A stretch of DNA of 64,000 nt from the NCBI GenBank assembly GCA_018343915.1, contig JABRWF010000004.1, positions 1,922,001 through 1,986,000 on the forward strand. Direction: 5' to 3'. Shown here piece after piece: positions 1-11,884 of the stretch. The position numbers and the translations under genes are program-made. Every line of letters starts with the position of its first letter. Positions within the stretch are counted from its first letter, which is position 1. The notes under the pieces were generated by a model. That model ran no database searches. It was not told the origin of the DNA and was given only the letters and a program-made list of their open reading frames with translations. Source of the DNA: Agroathelia rolfsii (taxonomy: Eukaryota; Basidiomycota; Agaricomycetes; Amylocorticiales; Amylocorticiaceae).

Positions 1-2857
1 GAGAATCTCTCTGTTGATGATGGCTCCATGGACATAGAACAACTAGATGAAGCAAGCGATGAAGAATATCCTCAACAAAGCAAAGGAAAAGGCAAAGCAA
101 TTAACAAAAGGCCAACAAAAAAGCTCCCTAAAACAAGTACTGCGCCTGGCCGACTTCGACCTGCTGTCCGCCAGAACTTCTCTTTACCAAATCCTAGTGT
201 TCATCATAGACATCGCCCAATGCCTCTTTTTTCTCGCTTGGAAAAAGTAGAGCAATTAGTTGACGAGCCGAAAATGTTTCGTCCACCTAGTGTTAGGAAT
301 GTCAACAGCTTTACTTCTTCAAAAACTACTCGAGACAGAGTCAGCAAAGCCTGGGGGCTCAATGTTGGCTCAGGCCCGCTATGGGATTTGATAGAAGACA
401 GAGGCTGGTATAAAGAGGCATATAGAGGAGCCGCTGGTAGCTCGCCTGAACCGGAGAAGGAAGCTTCTCGCCGCCCACGCGTCTATCAAAATGTCAGGAT
501 CAAGGATGGCTGGAAGATATTGAACAAAGGGTTTGTAATAATTCTAACTTTCGCAAAAATCGCACTGATCCCTCCAATATTGCAAGCATAGACAAGCGAG
601 CAAATATCTCCCAAAAAGCGATGATAACCCATCTGATCCTCCTCGGCCTATCACATGCGCATTTGGTCCATACGAAGAACAAACAAAAGTGGAAATGAGC
701 ATATTCGATACGCAGCATATATGTTTGTGGGATTGTTGCCCTCCATATGGCGCGCAGATATCTATCCTGACGCAAAAATGTTACAGCACAATTTTTTCCA
801 GGGAAGCCGTCCGTAGTATTCAATGCCGGAGCGCCCGTGTGGGGCCTGGACTGGTGTCCAATTCATCCCGATGATCGTCCAGGTTTATTCAACTGAAGAA
901 TTTGCCCTATTACCAAGAACTTATTATGATAATTATAGGTCACGAGCATGGCTACTATCTTGCCGTCGCGCCTCTTCCGAGCAAGTCATACGTTTCAAAA
1001 ATCGGAAGCCAAATACCTCGCCCGTTCCCTGCATGCATCCAAATCTGGTCTCTTAAACCTGGGCCCGGCGACGAGCCTACATCCGAAAGCCGTGTGAATT
1101 GTGAGGTGGTGTTATGTCTCGAAGGTGGCCCTGCACATGAAATTCGCTGGTGTCCTCTTCCAGCCGGCTCCGTGAGTGTTTTTACTTCATAAAATCATGC
1201 GTTTATCACTGAAAACGAAGAAATAATCATTTGATACACATAGTTTTCCGATGGCTCATCTTCCTGCCCCAGGACGCTGGGAGTCTTGGCCGGCACATTT
1301 GTCGATGGATCTCTATCAATATATGCTGTTCCAAACCCACGGGACTTGATGTCTCCTCCGACAAGTCGCGAGGGCTCTGAAGAACCTGTCTATGGTCTCA
1401 TCTGTCTCATAAGCAGTATCCATTCCTCTCTCATCTGATATTCTGTTCGTTACAGTACACATTCCAGAACCTTTATTGAGAATCCAACTTGAGGACACGG
1501 CGTGTTGGTCTCTGGACTGGGCCAACAGTGAAATTATTGCAGTAGGATGCACCAACGGTATGCATGTCCATCCGAACGACTCGTCTTCGTCATCACTAAA
1601 CATCTTTTAGGCTCAATTGCTGTATATGACATTTCCCATGCAATCAACAACGGAGAAGGACCCAGTTAGTCATCCCAGCGAGTGTTACTCTATGCCTAAC
1701 CCTCTTTCATGCCTATAGATATTTATCCAACGCATTACATCAGCCCACACCAATCAGCCGTGCGTGCCCTATGCTGGCTTCGCGTGCCTCCCAGTGGTCC
1801 AGCAGGCGAACTCCTGACGGGTGACAATCCTACAATTATCGCCAGTGGTGGGTACGATGGCGTCGAATGCATGATTGATATACGTGAGCCGGGATGGGGA
1901 GGTGGTGTGATGAATCGCACGCGAGGTAAGCATGATTTATCATCGAATGCTGTACAGAACATAGCTGATCGTTACATACCCTGCACAGATATTATCCCAA
2001 CTATGGCATATGCGCCATATGAAGGCGGGCCGATCACAATAGACCACGAAAACATAATCAAGGTTTTCTCTGCCTCACCTGCCATGTTGGGCAGGGGACA
2101 TATCCTGCTAGAACCGGGTGGACCCGTTTGGGTATGTAATCTCGCAAAAAATACAATATTTAAATCTTCCTTGTATTTACTGACAGATGTGTAAATTTAT
2201 GATAGGGTATTGGCACTTCAGATTATCATCCCCAGATTGCTGTAGGCTCCGCGAATGGTATCTGCCAAACGACAAACTCGATGAAGCTAACCCGACGTGG
2301 TGGCTCAGTGGTACGTCTAAGACACTTTCCTGGTGAATGGTTTCACGTCGAACCTTTCTTTTGTTTTTGTAGGCTTTTTTCACTCACAAAATCTTCCAAA
2401 TGGACTACAATCGCAACATAAAGGAATTCCGCATGCTTGAAAATTATTTTCCTCAGGTAGCCTTCCTTCTTTCATTCGTTCTTACCTCTGAGCTCCAAAT
2501 CCAACATTGATTGTATTTACCCGGCAATTTGTCTTCCTCCAGGAAATTCCAGATCTTTCACCCGCTGTACGTGGAAACAGGCCAACTGAGTACAGCACCG
2601 GCATCTGGCCCCCCGAAATTGGTGTACACCGTGTAGCATGGCACAATGGATCCGGACTCGGCGGTTCACCGTTGCTCGCGAGCGGGACAGCGTCCGGGCT
2701 GGTACGTATTGACTGGTTGCTAGGCAGGTGGTTGAAGGACAAGGTGCCGTATGCTGGTGTGGAGAATATTCGCCGCGGAGAGGCGGAAGAGGATGGGGAC
2801 CGCGACGGCGATAGGTCGGAAGATGAACTGGACAATGATTTGAAGGCAGACGAGTAA
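1..2857 (+). CDS. TFIIIC subunit 6-like WD40 protein, 5' partial
   Basis: Resembles the WD40 subunit of RNA polymerase III factor TFIIIC (Tfc6/Sfc6, human GTF3C2), which helps TFIIIC bind the B box of tRNA genes in the nucleus. The frame is open to the left edge, so the N-terminus may lie outside; an ATG at 28 is in frame but need not be the start. About eight exons follow. Visible pieces are a basic linker (residues KGKGKAINKRPTKK), then blade-like segments such as GLDWCPIHPDDR, IQIWSLKPG, AHEIRWCPLPAG, SLDWANSEIIAVGCTNG, ALCWLRVPPSG and IASGGYDGVECMIDIREPG, and an acidic tail ending at the stop at 2855-2857. The order and spacing of blades fit Tfc6 better than a generic WD40 protein. It is tail-to-tail with the next gene. 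Family call is fairly sure; exact exon edges are approximate. Confidence 0.75.
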
Positions 2858-3030
2858 AGCGTTTGAACACATACTTATTGTAGCAGTTGTTTAAGATAGT
2901 GATGGTACAGAAGGAAATAAAACAGATATATTACATTGCCTTTGGATCTATGTATTATGCTATATGCTGATTTACTTTGCTATTGCTACAACGGCTACCT
3001 TACCCGGATGCCATACAGCATAAATCGATT

Positions 3031-4830
3031 CTAGCCTTGCGAGGCAGGCTTTTCTTCGACTTTCCCGCCTGCGCTCTTGATCGTGACGCTTCCATCCTAA
3101 TCGAGGTCAAGTTAGCAATTAAATCGTAAGATGGTTTTATACAAAGGATATGAATTTACCTGATTACCAAAGTAGGCAGCTTGAGCCATGTGGCAGAAGA
3201 GACCAACTTCAACGACACCAGTGAGCATTTTTATTCTGGACATGATCTATCATGTGAATTAGTTCACACAGAGCTTCCTCGTGAAGAAGGATGGAAATGA
3301 GATACAGTGTAAGGGTCTTGCATGATTTCAGCAGGGAATGGAGCATCAATGACGAAGTTGCCGTTGTCAGTTACCACCGGACCAGCCTTCTTGACGGCCA
3401 TGCGAAGCGTGGCATTAGGAGAGCCGAGGACTTCATGCAGGTTCTGAAGGACTTTGGCATAGGCGAAAGGGACAACTTCTACAGGCACGCCTGCAGTGAA
3501 CTAGAGAACAAAATATGAGATTATATGAGGTGAAGTGACATGTCACAACGCACATTTGTGCCTAGGTATTTAACGTTCTTGCGGTAATCTGCAACAAGGA
3601 TGAAACTGCGTTATGAGGAGGATTAATAACCAATATTTCATGTGCAGCACAAAGTAACTCACGTCTTGGCTGCTTCAGCAATGACTTTCTCTCGCAAGTG
3701 ACATGCGCCTCCTCCCTTGATGCAGTTGAGCTCGATATCAACTCTGAGAATACGAAATAAGCATCAAGAAAGGATAAACCAAGACAAGACAGTTGAACGC
3801 ACTCATCTGCACCATCAATGGTGACATCTATCGTAGGGTATTGATCGACATCTCCAAGATTAAGATCCGATGATACGATAAGCTGCTTAGATTGGAAACC
3901 TGCAAGGCACGAATGAGCAAAATGATGAGAAACGTCACAGAGAAACAACCACTGACCACTTGGAATGAAGACACGGTCCTTGTTCAGTTCCGCGCCTTGC
4001 ATTACGATCCTCTCCACGACGTATGGTACAGTGGAACCTAACGTCCCACAGGTTAGCCAATGCTGTATGTGTTTTCCATTCAACGGCACTCAGAAAACAT
4101 ACCAGATCCAATGCCAATTACCTAGAGAAATTGTGAGTCCAGAAATCAATCTGAGGGAGTATTCTAACGTACCCGATGGTGTGATTTTATATGCTCGTCT
4201 ACGGCGGACCATGCTGCTAGGCGCTTAGCTGCCTCTAATGGTGGAAGCTCCTTCTTGGCTGGGGTTGATAACATTTTAGGTTCGACGGCCTCGATTGCTG
4301 TACCGAATGTGATCAGACCATGATGCTTGAATAGGATGCTGTTGAGAAAGTGACGAACCAGGAGTAGCTACGGCTGCTAGTGCTGAATCAGCTTGTGGTC
4401 GGACAGGTTCGTGTCTTGCCGGCGGTGCGCTAATGGTAGATCACATGTAGAGGCAGCCACAGTAATGGAGATGAGTCAATAATTATCTCACGATAGATAA
4501 TTACTACATACGTTGCGTCAGATATTTCTGAGGGAAGAGGCATCGTCGGTTTTCTTGTTGTGGTCGAGTAGCTACTAATGCTATCGGTATTGCGTAGATT
4601 TGAGCTGGAGCAAGACGGACTCGGAGTCAGCAGATTGGGGAGGGGGGAACTCGACAACGATGATCCAAATCTCACCGGCCCGGAACAGCCGTGTGCGTGA
4701 AGCTGGGCAAATATGCCGTCTTCGTCGCAAATTCGGTCATGCTTGGAACAAGTTGAAAACGATGCTGAGGATATAGTACTTTTTTTGAAGCTCTTGCAGC
4801 GGTGAAAATTGCAGGTGTGCGTCCAATCAT
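3031..4830 (-). CDS. RKI1: Ribose-5-phosphate isomerase (RpiA type)
   Basis: Interconverts ribose 5-phosphate and ribulose 5-phosphate in the non-oxidative pentose phosphate pathway, in the cytosol. After splicing at least seven exons I read the family signature blocks in order: [15 protein letters not shown] (phosphate loop), [21 protein letters not shown] (active-site Asp and Lys region), [53 protein letters not shown] and [23 protein letters not shown], ending with a short KPASQG tail. An N-terminal extension of about 100 residues, rich in Ser/Thr/Pro, precedes the catalytic core and is reached only through a 73-nt intron with donor GTGAG. Start is uncertain: ATG at 4830 lies only about 20 nt from a TATAAG-like box, so the in-frame ATG at 4740 may be used. 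The extension could be a targeting region, but that is inference. Confidence 0.9.
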
Positions 4831-5045
4831 GGCTTTCCCGTCCCAGGCCTTATATACTATTTTGCAGATGAACTATCCAGGTAACAGGAGCCAGTGAGCT
4901 CTGAGCGTGAGGCGGCGCCAGCGCCAATGGCTTGTATCCGCTTCCGGCTCCAGCACCCTCGTTTTCGTGTCTCCTCCGATAGCGTCCTCGGGCATTCCAT
5001 ACACCCACCACTGGCACATACCCGACTTGGAGACACACCACCACC

Positions 5046-5438
5046 ATGAAGGCCATCAAAGGTGCGTGGAGCAGACTTCCACAGGTGCCCGTCCCAAACT
5101 GAGAAATAGACTAGGGGTTCTAATGACATGGTGTGTCTTTTTCGCCGGTACCATCAAGGGTGCAGCTCAGGTAATGATAGACCATAATACGATGACGTAG
5201 TGACCCGGCCGTGAAGCAAATCTTGGCCGCCATGAACGAGCGAGAACCGTTCATCATCGAGGACCTCGATGACTTCCACATCGTCATCCGTGCCGATGAA
5301 GAATACCGTGTACGCGCCGAGCTCGAGGCTGAGGTTAGTCCACCTCTTTTTTGTTCTTACTGAAAATCTACTGGTGCCACTACTATGACATTCATCATCC
5401 ATTAGCTGGAAAAGAACACGTATAGCTTGGAGTCGTAA
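5046..5438 (+). CDS. TFB5: TFIIH subunit TFB5 (TTDA/GTF2H5 homologue)
   Basis: Smallest core subunit of TFIIH, which stabilises p52/Tfb2 and the XPB ATPase in transcription initiation and nucleotide excision repair. Spliced product is 65 residues, the usual length for the family, from four exons: 5046-5061 (16 nt), 5115-5130 (16 nt), 5201-5333 and 5406-5438. The joined protein reads MKAIKGVLMTCDPAVKQ, then the conserved core FIIEDLDDFHIVI and the C-terminal ELEKNTYSLES. The KGVLxxCDPxxKQ opening matches human KGVLIECDPAMKQ and yeast KGALVQCDPSIK. Only inclusion of the 16-nt second exon keeps the frame and restores VLMTC; direct joining of exons 1 and 3 hits a stop. It is divergent from the isomerase gene; their starts are 216 bp apart. 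Confidence 0.9.
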
Positions 5439-5711
5439 GGGGTGTTTTTATACTCTATTTCATAGATCGTCCTACGCCCCCCCCCCTCCCCCAAATCCGG
5501 GAATTTATTTATGATGGATGTAAATACGTCATCACCCTCATTCATATGCGAAAGCAAATCCTCGTCTTCGAGATGAGACTGATAACGGGAGCCTCGGATT
5601 GAGAAAAATAACGACATGTATGCTAATATAATTCCAAAACGAGAAAAGCAAGTGAAAAAAGTGTCCATGCACCGACGAACCGTATCACTCCACGACCCAG
5701 CATCAACCAAC

Positions 5712-7229
5712 TCACTCGAACGTGGTAGCGATAAACTCGGTGATAGCGTCCCAGTAACCCCTTTGAACACATGTGTCATCTGGACGAATAACCGATCTTT
5801 AGCATGATCACAATAGGAAGGCGTGAAAAAGCTACGCACTATGAGCACCGTTAGGGAACTCGAGAAACTTGGTACCGCCCCTTGTCATCTCCACTCCATC
5901 CACATTCTCTGCGGTCGGCACAGCTTGAATGACACCTCCGCGCTCTTTGGCCACGGCTTCCCACAAGGCGCGCATGTGCTCTTTGGGAACAACTTCGTCG
6001 AGCAGACCACTAAGCATCAGAACGGGCATCTTAGACGGTATAACTGGAATCTTGGAAAGCGAGTCCCATTTTTGGTGGCATAGGAAGGCAAATGGACCAA
6101 GCATGGGAAGGGCATGGGGGACGAGGCTCGGGAGGGAAGTAAATGTGTTCTCTAGTATCAAGGCATGAATCTGTAATACCCAGAGGTTAGGCAAGTAGAT
6201 CCGCAAGATGAGAGAGACTGGCTGGCCTTGTCTGGGTTTCTACTGGCGAGGTCGATAGCGACCGCGCCTCCTATAGACTGACCATAGAGATACTATGAAG
6301 GTATCTTAGCGACGTATTCAATTAGTGGTAAGACATACAACATACTACTAGTGTATTTGACAAACGTTTGCTGGACTTGACCCAGTCAAGGGCAGTCTGT
6401 GCATCAATCTGAAGTCCTAGATAGACACGTTATGGGATAAAATAATGGGAGAAGCAGTCATCGCACGAACCTTTTTCGGATGGTGATCCTTCAGACAGAC
6501 CATATCTAAGAGCAAACAGGTTAGGACATATACACAGCATCAATCTCCTACAGCCTACCCTCTATATGACATCATCAACACATTGCATCCCATCCGGACG
6601 TAGAACACTTTGGCCAGGGGTATACGATGCCCGTGGTTGCCTCCATTACCATGAAACATAATCACAGTCGGTCTAGACGCCGCAAACTATGATGATTTAT
6701 GCCGTCCCTTTAGTTATCGCCTTCAAGACACGTAGAACGATCGACACGCACTCACTTTCTCGTCAGTAGCAAAATGCTCGGCCCCAGGAAAGTCCTTTTC
6801 AGGACGCTTCTGTGTCATCAGGTAACACCGAAGCTTAACGTCGTCCGAGGTGGTCAATACGAGATCTTCGTATTCGAGGCCGAACTGGGTTGGTAAAGGG
6901 ACCTCTGCACATAGTAAGCACAGGTAACGCAATGGAGCTGGACGACGACTGCTAACCCATTCTTGAGCCGGGAGGGAACGAAGAAGGGTATATTAGGTAG
7001 TTTTGTCCATAGTATAGCAGTCCAACGCCTATAGTGTCAAGGACTTAGACGACGATAGCTTCTTCACAGGACACCCAACTGATAACTTAAAGCGTACCAA
7101 CGGTGGATATGCCGGCAGTGGTTGCAAAGGCCCCCTATTAGAGACTGTCTTAGTAGCAGTCTCTTGTATTCGAGACAATATGATGACCTTGGCGAAGGTT
7201 TCCAGTGATGGGAAAATGTTGAGACCCAT
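5712..7229 (-). CDS. BEM46/ABHD13-like alpha/beta hydrolase
   Basis: Member of the BEM46 family of membrane-anchored alpha/beta hydrolases, associated in fungi with ER/plasma membrane and cell polarity; substrate unknown. First exon MGLNIFPSLETFAK (7229-7188), then a short second exon and a third starting at 7028 join in frame to GAFATTAGISTVGVGLLYYGQNYLIYPS, a hydrophobic anchor followed by the family's YxQxxLIYPS block. Later exons show HGNGGN-type oxyanion residues (read on the minus strand near 6650), LYGQSIGGAVAIDLASRNPDKA with nucleophile Ser in GQSIG (near 6275), MLSGLLDEVVPKEHM with the acid Asp, and FPNGAH with the catalytic His. It ends CVQRGYWDAITEFIATTFE. Length and triad are intact. 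The 5' joins are the least certain part. Confidence 0.87.
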
Positions 7230-9043
7230 AGCCTGTGCAAGTCAATTGTTCTGTGTGTGTGACGATAAAGCAGCTTTGTAACAAGGCGTCTATACACTTC
7301 AAGTTGCCTACCGCGTCGCTGGGCGGACTTCCAACAGCAAAAACCAATCGTCGAATGAACAACCTCAAATTGTTGACGCGCTCCCACTTCGAGCTGGACG
7401 TCATCCAATTACTCATTTATCGTGCTGCATCTTTAGGCACATGACACTTACAGACAATTGCGTCATATAGGATTACTTGGCCGCCCAAGCATACTCTGGT
7501 TGATAAATACTATGTGACGGAATCATTAGTTCATTTAGACGCTGTTCAGGCTGGAATAACCGGGAAACGTGATTCTCAGTCGCAAACATGCATTTATATC
7601 GTGGTCTCTCGTAATTTTAGCCGGGCAAAAATACCATATGATTTTTTTTTGGCGACGCTACTGGCTTGACCTTTCCTGTAGATTACAGCATATATATATA
7701 TTAAATAATAATAATAATAATAAACAGCAGGGTGGTTTCGACACTTTTGTGGAGCTCTGAGCTTCACATTTTCCTCCTAACTTTACTCGGGGTTGTTGAC
7801 TGTTGTTATGTTTTTGGCACAGGTTAACTCGGGGGACGTTACAAGCAGATGTATGCTAACTTGAATAGTATTATTGGTTATAGTCTCAACTGTCGCATCA
7901 ACATCTCATGCTAAAACGATTTAACCTCCCTGCTTGGCTGGTAGCACTCTTGACTTCAAAATTTTCAACCCTGGTAGCCGTCCAGGGCTGAAAGCTCCAA
8001 AAAAAAAAAGTCTCTCAAACGGCTACTCGCGTTGTTTGCATCAATGATGCTCCACACTACCTGATAGCTGAAAAGCCGCTGAACGAAGTCTTGTAAAATA
8101 GTTCAATTCCTGCTCGAGTCGGTGCGCTGCTTCCATCGGATACGCCCCTGTTATATATCCGGAACGGAGCTAAAGATGACAATGGAACAGGCTGGTGATC
8201 TCGCGTAGTCTCATTCCCCTTGATTATCGTATTTTATCGCACCGAGAAAATCAAACCGCAAATTCTTCTTTTTCTGTCTGCTCAAGCGATGCTTTCCGCT
8301 CCACAGACCTGCATGGCAACGGGTCCCAAGACATGTTTTCCACGGAGAAAAGTAAAAAGCACGATTTCTCGCGGATATTATGCTAGAAGCGTATGTCCAG
8401 TTCTTCGATTACACCAAGACTGGTCAGTGCGACGATGATTATGCGACACTTCTAGCACGGCAGGCAACCTCTGTCATAGTTGTTTCTACCTTCTGATGTC
8501 GAATACGCTGCGACATTTTCAGATGCGCAAAGATTGGGCTCAATGGTGGATATATCAACAGATTTAATTGCCACTTTCTTATGCTTGAAATAGTGTGCTA
8601 CACTGAAATAGATTTACACTTGAAGATTATGATCCAAACTTTCGCCACACATGCGGGGATACGCTACATTGCGACACTTACCGGCCCTTTTAAACCTAAT
8701 CTGGTTGCCCTCTTCTCAACATTTGCTCCACCGGAGCTCGCTACAGCCAGCCTCACATCAGTTCTGCTGCTTGAACTTGACAAACTTCCTGCTATCGTTG
8801 CTTCTTCAAGCTTCAAGTAGCGACAGAATAGTTGCACTCCGCTAGCTAACCCTATTTTTAAATCAGGCTTCTTACGGATCTGTGTTTCAAGTAGCCAACG
8901 TAGTCAACGAGGGTACGCATCTTATGCTATAAATCTGGTCATAGTTAAGGATATAGTTATACTAACATCCTCGCCCCCATCACCCTATACACTATACAAC
9001 ACTTCACCAGTCTCTCCAGACAATCCACATTCTTTTCATTACG
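7230..9043. other. Gene-poor spacer, no supported gene
   Basis: I see no convincing coding exons. Open frames of 60-80 codons (for example 8581-8820) have no recognisable domain or consistent codon use and are not annotated. The stretch contains an (AAT)n run near 7706-7722 and an A run near 8000. The last 110 bp are the promoter of the next gene. Confidence 0.6.
8928..8934 (+). promoter_or_regulatory. TATA box of first secreted hydrophobic gene
   Basis: TATAAAT, 110 bp upstream of the ATG at 9044. The two related genes have TATA boxes 107 and 117 bp upstream of their ATGs, so the spacing seems conserved. Confidence 0.6.
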
Positions 9044-9951
9044 ATGCGCTCCTTTGCTGTTTTCTCCACTATCGTCACACTTGCTTTTAGCGCTCTCACC
9101 TCTGCGGCGCCGCTTGACGCTATCAACCAGGTATCAAGTACTGTAAATGATGTTCTTGCAGATCCTGTTGGGTCTGTGGAGGCAACTGTATCAGATGTGA
9201 CCACCAACCCAGTTGGCACAGTCGATGGTGCTGTTTCCAAGCTCCTCAGTCGTGACAACGATACCACGGATAGCCTCATGACTATCCTGAACAAACTCTC
9301 AACTAATGTCGCACCGATTGCATCTGAGCTTTGTGAGCAATAATATCGTCTTTTAATATATTGTAACACAGATATTAACGGTGTATCCCAAGCATGCTTA
9401 TCTGCCTCCAACGCTACGGCCGATGTCGTTGGCCCGAAGATCCAGGCTTTGTCAAGCTACATCAAGGGCACGATTACGGATGTTAAAGCTTTGGCCGGGA
9501 AGGATCTCTCCGTCGTCCTCGCCGCTGTCGGTAGCGCTGGCCAGGTGACCGAGTCCCAGCTTGCTCAAGTTCTGGGCAGCGTTATTTCGGTATGGAGTTT
9601 GTCCATACTTTTCCTTGTTACAACTATCTTATTATATTTTAGACTGTCCTCGCAGCCCTTGCCGCAGTGCTCAAGGTTGCTTCTAGTGGCCAATTGAGTG
9701 GTATTCAGTCCCTGCTTGGCGTGGTTGTGTACGTTTTTGGATAAAAGTTCCTATCCAGGGAGACGCATTCACTGATAAATGTTTTGAATAGTTCCGATGT
9801 CGCTGGTCTTGTTAGTGCTGTCCTGGCCATCGTCTCTTCCGTTCTGGGTGGCCTCCTAGGTGCACTTCTCGGCGTCGTGGGTGATGCTCTGCAGACCCTC
9901 AACACTCTCGGCCTTGGCCTTGGTCCCTTAATCTCCGTCCTTGGTGTTTAA
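9044..9951 (+). CDS. Secreted hydrophobic protein, paralogue 1
   Basis: Function unknown. Four exons: 9044-9332, 9372-9589, 9643-9728 and 9792-9951, giving about 250 residues; the first intron is only 39 nt. The N-terminus is a clear signal peptide (MRSFAVFSTIVTLAFSALTSAA). The mature part alternates Ser/Thr/Val/Asp-rich segments (two imperfect copies of VxDVxxxPVGxV at about residues 33-60) with Ala/Val/Leu-rich hydrophobic stretches such as TVLAALAAVLKVASSG and AGLVSAVLAIVSSVLGGLLGALLGVVG, ending LGLGLGPLISVLGV. The signal peptide and the general architecture match the genes at 10938-11771 and 14180-15233. It could be a cell-wall or amphipathic surface protein; it lacks the eight-cysteine pattern of hydrophobins. 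It is convergent with paralogue 2. Confidence 0.8.
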
Positions 9952-10937
9952 ATTGCTTTGCCTTTCCATTGGTTACTCAACTATCCCAGTACACACCACC
10001 ATTTCTGGCCAAGTGCATTTCTCTTTATTTCTCTGACCAGATTTAATTCGTGTATACCCATCCACTTAGTATCCCTATTGAATAGGGAAATCTTGTAATA
10101 CCTCTTCACGATAATTTGTCATCTACTATGCTTCTCCCCATAGTATGAAATATAAGCACAGCACAAAGATAATTTCTGGAACATGATTTATCACAATTGC
10201 TCACACGACGCTCAAGACTTGCGATTGATCGAGAACCGTAAACATAGTGCATATTTTCCTGTAATGTTCTGAGCCTGTATCCGTCCTATTGAAATTGGCT
10301 TCGTTTTGTACCAAGGAGGAAGCTTGTACTGTCAATACAATAAATGCAGTAGTGTCAATGACATTGAATACCTAATATTACACAAAGCATCGTTTGCTGT
10401 AAATCCTAGGATGAAGTGCCATAACACTATATTCAGACTTTGATTGGACAAGTACCTCTGTTGATACAACAGCTCCACTCTTGGCAGCTTACGAATGGAT
10501 AACCCAAAAATCAACTAATTATCCGGTGCCAGCTCGAAACTAAGCGTCAATAAAAGTAGTGCTAGCATTGCTGTTGAGTATTTTACTGATAATAAATGGC
10601 ACTTCATGAAGATTAGTCCGCCTGTGCATGCACACTAAGAAATATCTATAGACTATAGGCATGAATATATACCAGCGCCATCATGAAGCCATGATATTCA
10701 CTTAAATTGACATATACTTCAATAGAATATTAATAAGATAATCTTAGGATTAAGTGGCAAACCTATGCCAAACCATGGCAGAAATTCTTGCAACAAAAAC
10801 AGAAAACGTCGTCAAAATTCACCAATCATTCGATCACACCAAGAAAACCTCTTTGAAGATAATATTAATTGTCAAGTATTCTAAAAACAATAAAGGAATG
10901 TGAAGTAATAAGAGATGGCCACATTTTATTCCTCAGA
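9952..10937. other. AT-rich convergent intergenic region
   Basis: Lies between the 3' ends of two convergent paralogues. It is AT-rich and contains no supported gene; presumably it holds both 3' UTRs. No repeat structure was evident. Confidence 0.5.
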
Positions 10938-11771
10938 TTAGAGGGCGACGCTCAATCCAACAGCGGCCTTGATGCCAACGACACCAAGGCATGCAACAAC
11001 GTTAACAGCTGCGCTGATGTTGACCCAGATAGCAGCGGCAATACCGACAGCAACGGGTGCGCAAACGTGCACGCAGACAGTAATGAGAGCAGAGACGTCC
11101 GCACTAAAGTGAACGAACGTTAGTTAAAAGTGATGATTTATCGCTGCCAATAGACTTACAGGATGCAAGAGAGGAGGTAAGCCACAACGGACAGGTTAGC
11201 ACCGGCAACGGTGATAACGGCGCCAACAGCTGCCAGGATGAACTACAGAGGGATCTGAATAAGCCTATGATAGATAGGCAGAGTATTATTACTTACGCAA
11301 ACAAGGTCTCCAATGATGACAGCCAATTCGCTGACAGTCAGCAATACAGTGCTACCAGACTTGCAGAGAATAGCCGATGCACCCTGACCAGCCAACGCCG
11401 CGATCACGCTGACAGTGTGGGTGGTCTTATCATGGATGAGGGACACAACTGGGGCAATGGCTTCAGTTGTGCAGTTCTGCGACGTGAGATGTTCTGCATA
11501 GCCAAAGTTAGGTTGATGAGTAACTTTATTTTTCTGAAGACTCACGAAGAGACACAACGGCATCAGTGATGTCGGCCTTGTAGCTATTGAGGCAGGCGTG
11601 GACACCAACAGCCACATTGGCAGCAACATTGACATCGCGGGCGTTGACGTGGTTTAGAGCGTTGACTTCTGTGTTAGCCACTTTGTTGTGAGCCAAAGTT
11701 CCATGAGGGATAGCAGAAACGGCGCTGAAAGCGAAAGCAGCAACGGCAGATAGGATAGCGAAGGTGCGCAT
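10938..11771 (-). CDS. Secreted hydrophobic protein, paralogue 2
   Basis: Function unknown. Four exons on the minus strand: 11771-11546, 11493-11297, 11242-11160 and 11103-10938. A signal peptide (MRTFAILSAVAAFAFSAVSA) is followed by an Asn/Val/Ala-rich region (repeats like NHVNARDVNVAANVAVGV). Exon 2 begins HLTSQNCTTEAIAPVV, which matches YVTSGNCTTEVISPIV at the same place in paralogue 3. The rest is strongly hydrophobic: LTVSELAVIIGDLVC, FILAAVGAVITVAGANLSVVAYLL, ALITVCVHVCAPVAVGIAAAIWVNI and a short tail GLSVAL. Intron phases agree with paralogue 3 at the first junction (phase 1 after a Leu codon) and at the last one. It is divergent from paralogue 3. Confidence 0.8.
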
Positions 11772-11877
11772 CTTGGAAAGAATGTGGCGAGAGAAGGAGT
11801 GTAATAGGGCTGTGGGTAGTAAGAGCTGAGGAAAAGACTCGCAAGTCAGTGAAGAACACTGGTCCCTCTGGTCGCGG

Positions 11878-11884
11878 TTATATA
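11878..11884 (-). promoter_or_regulatory. TATA box of paralogue 2
   Basis: TATATAA on the minus strand, 107 bp upstream of the ATG at 11771, matching the spacing seen in the two related genes. Confidence 0.6.

Noticed and set aside
8195..8850. Overlapping small frames as a short secreted protein
   Set aside because: No signal peptide in a supported frame and no splice-joined product with recognisable features.
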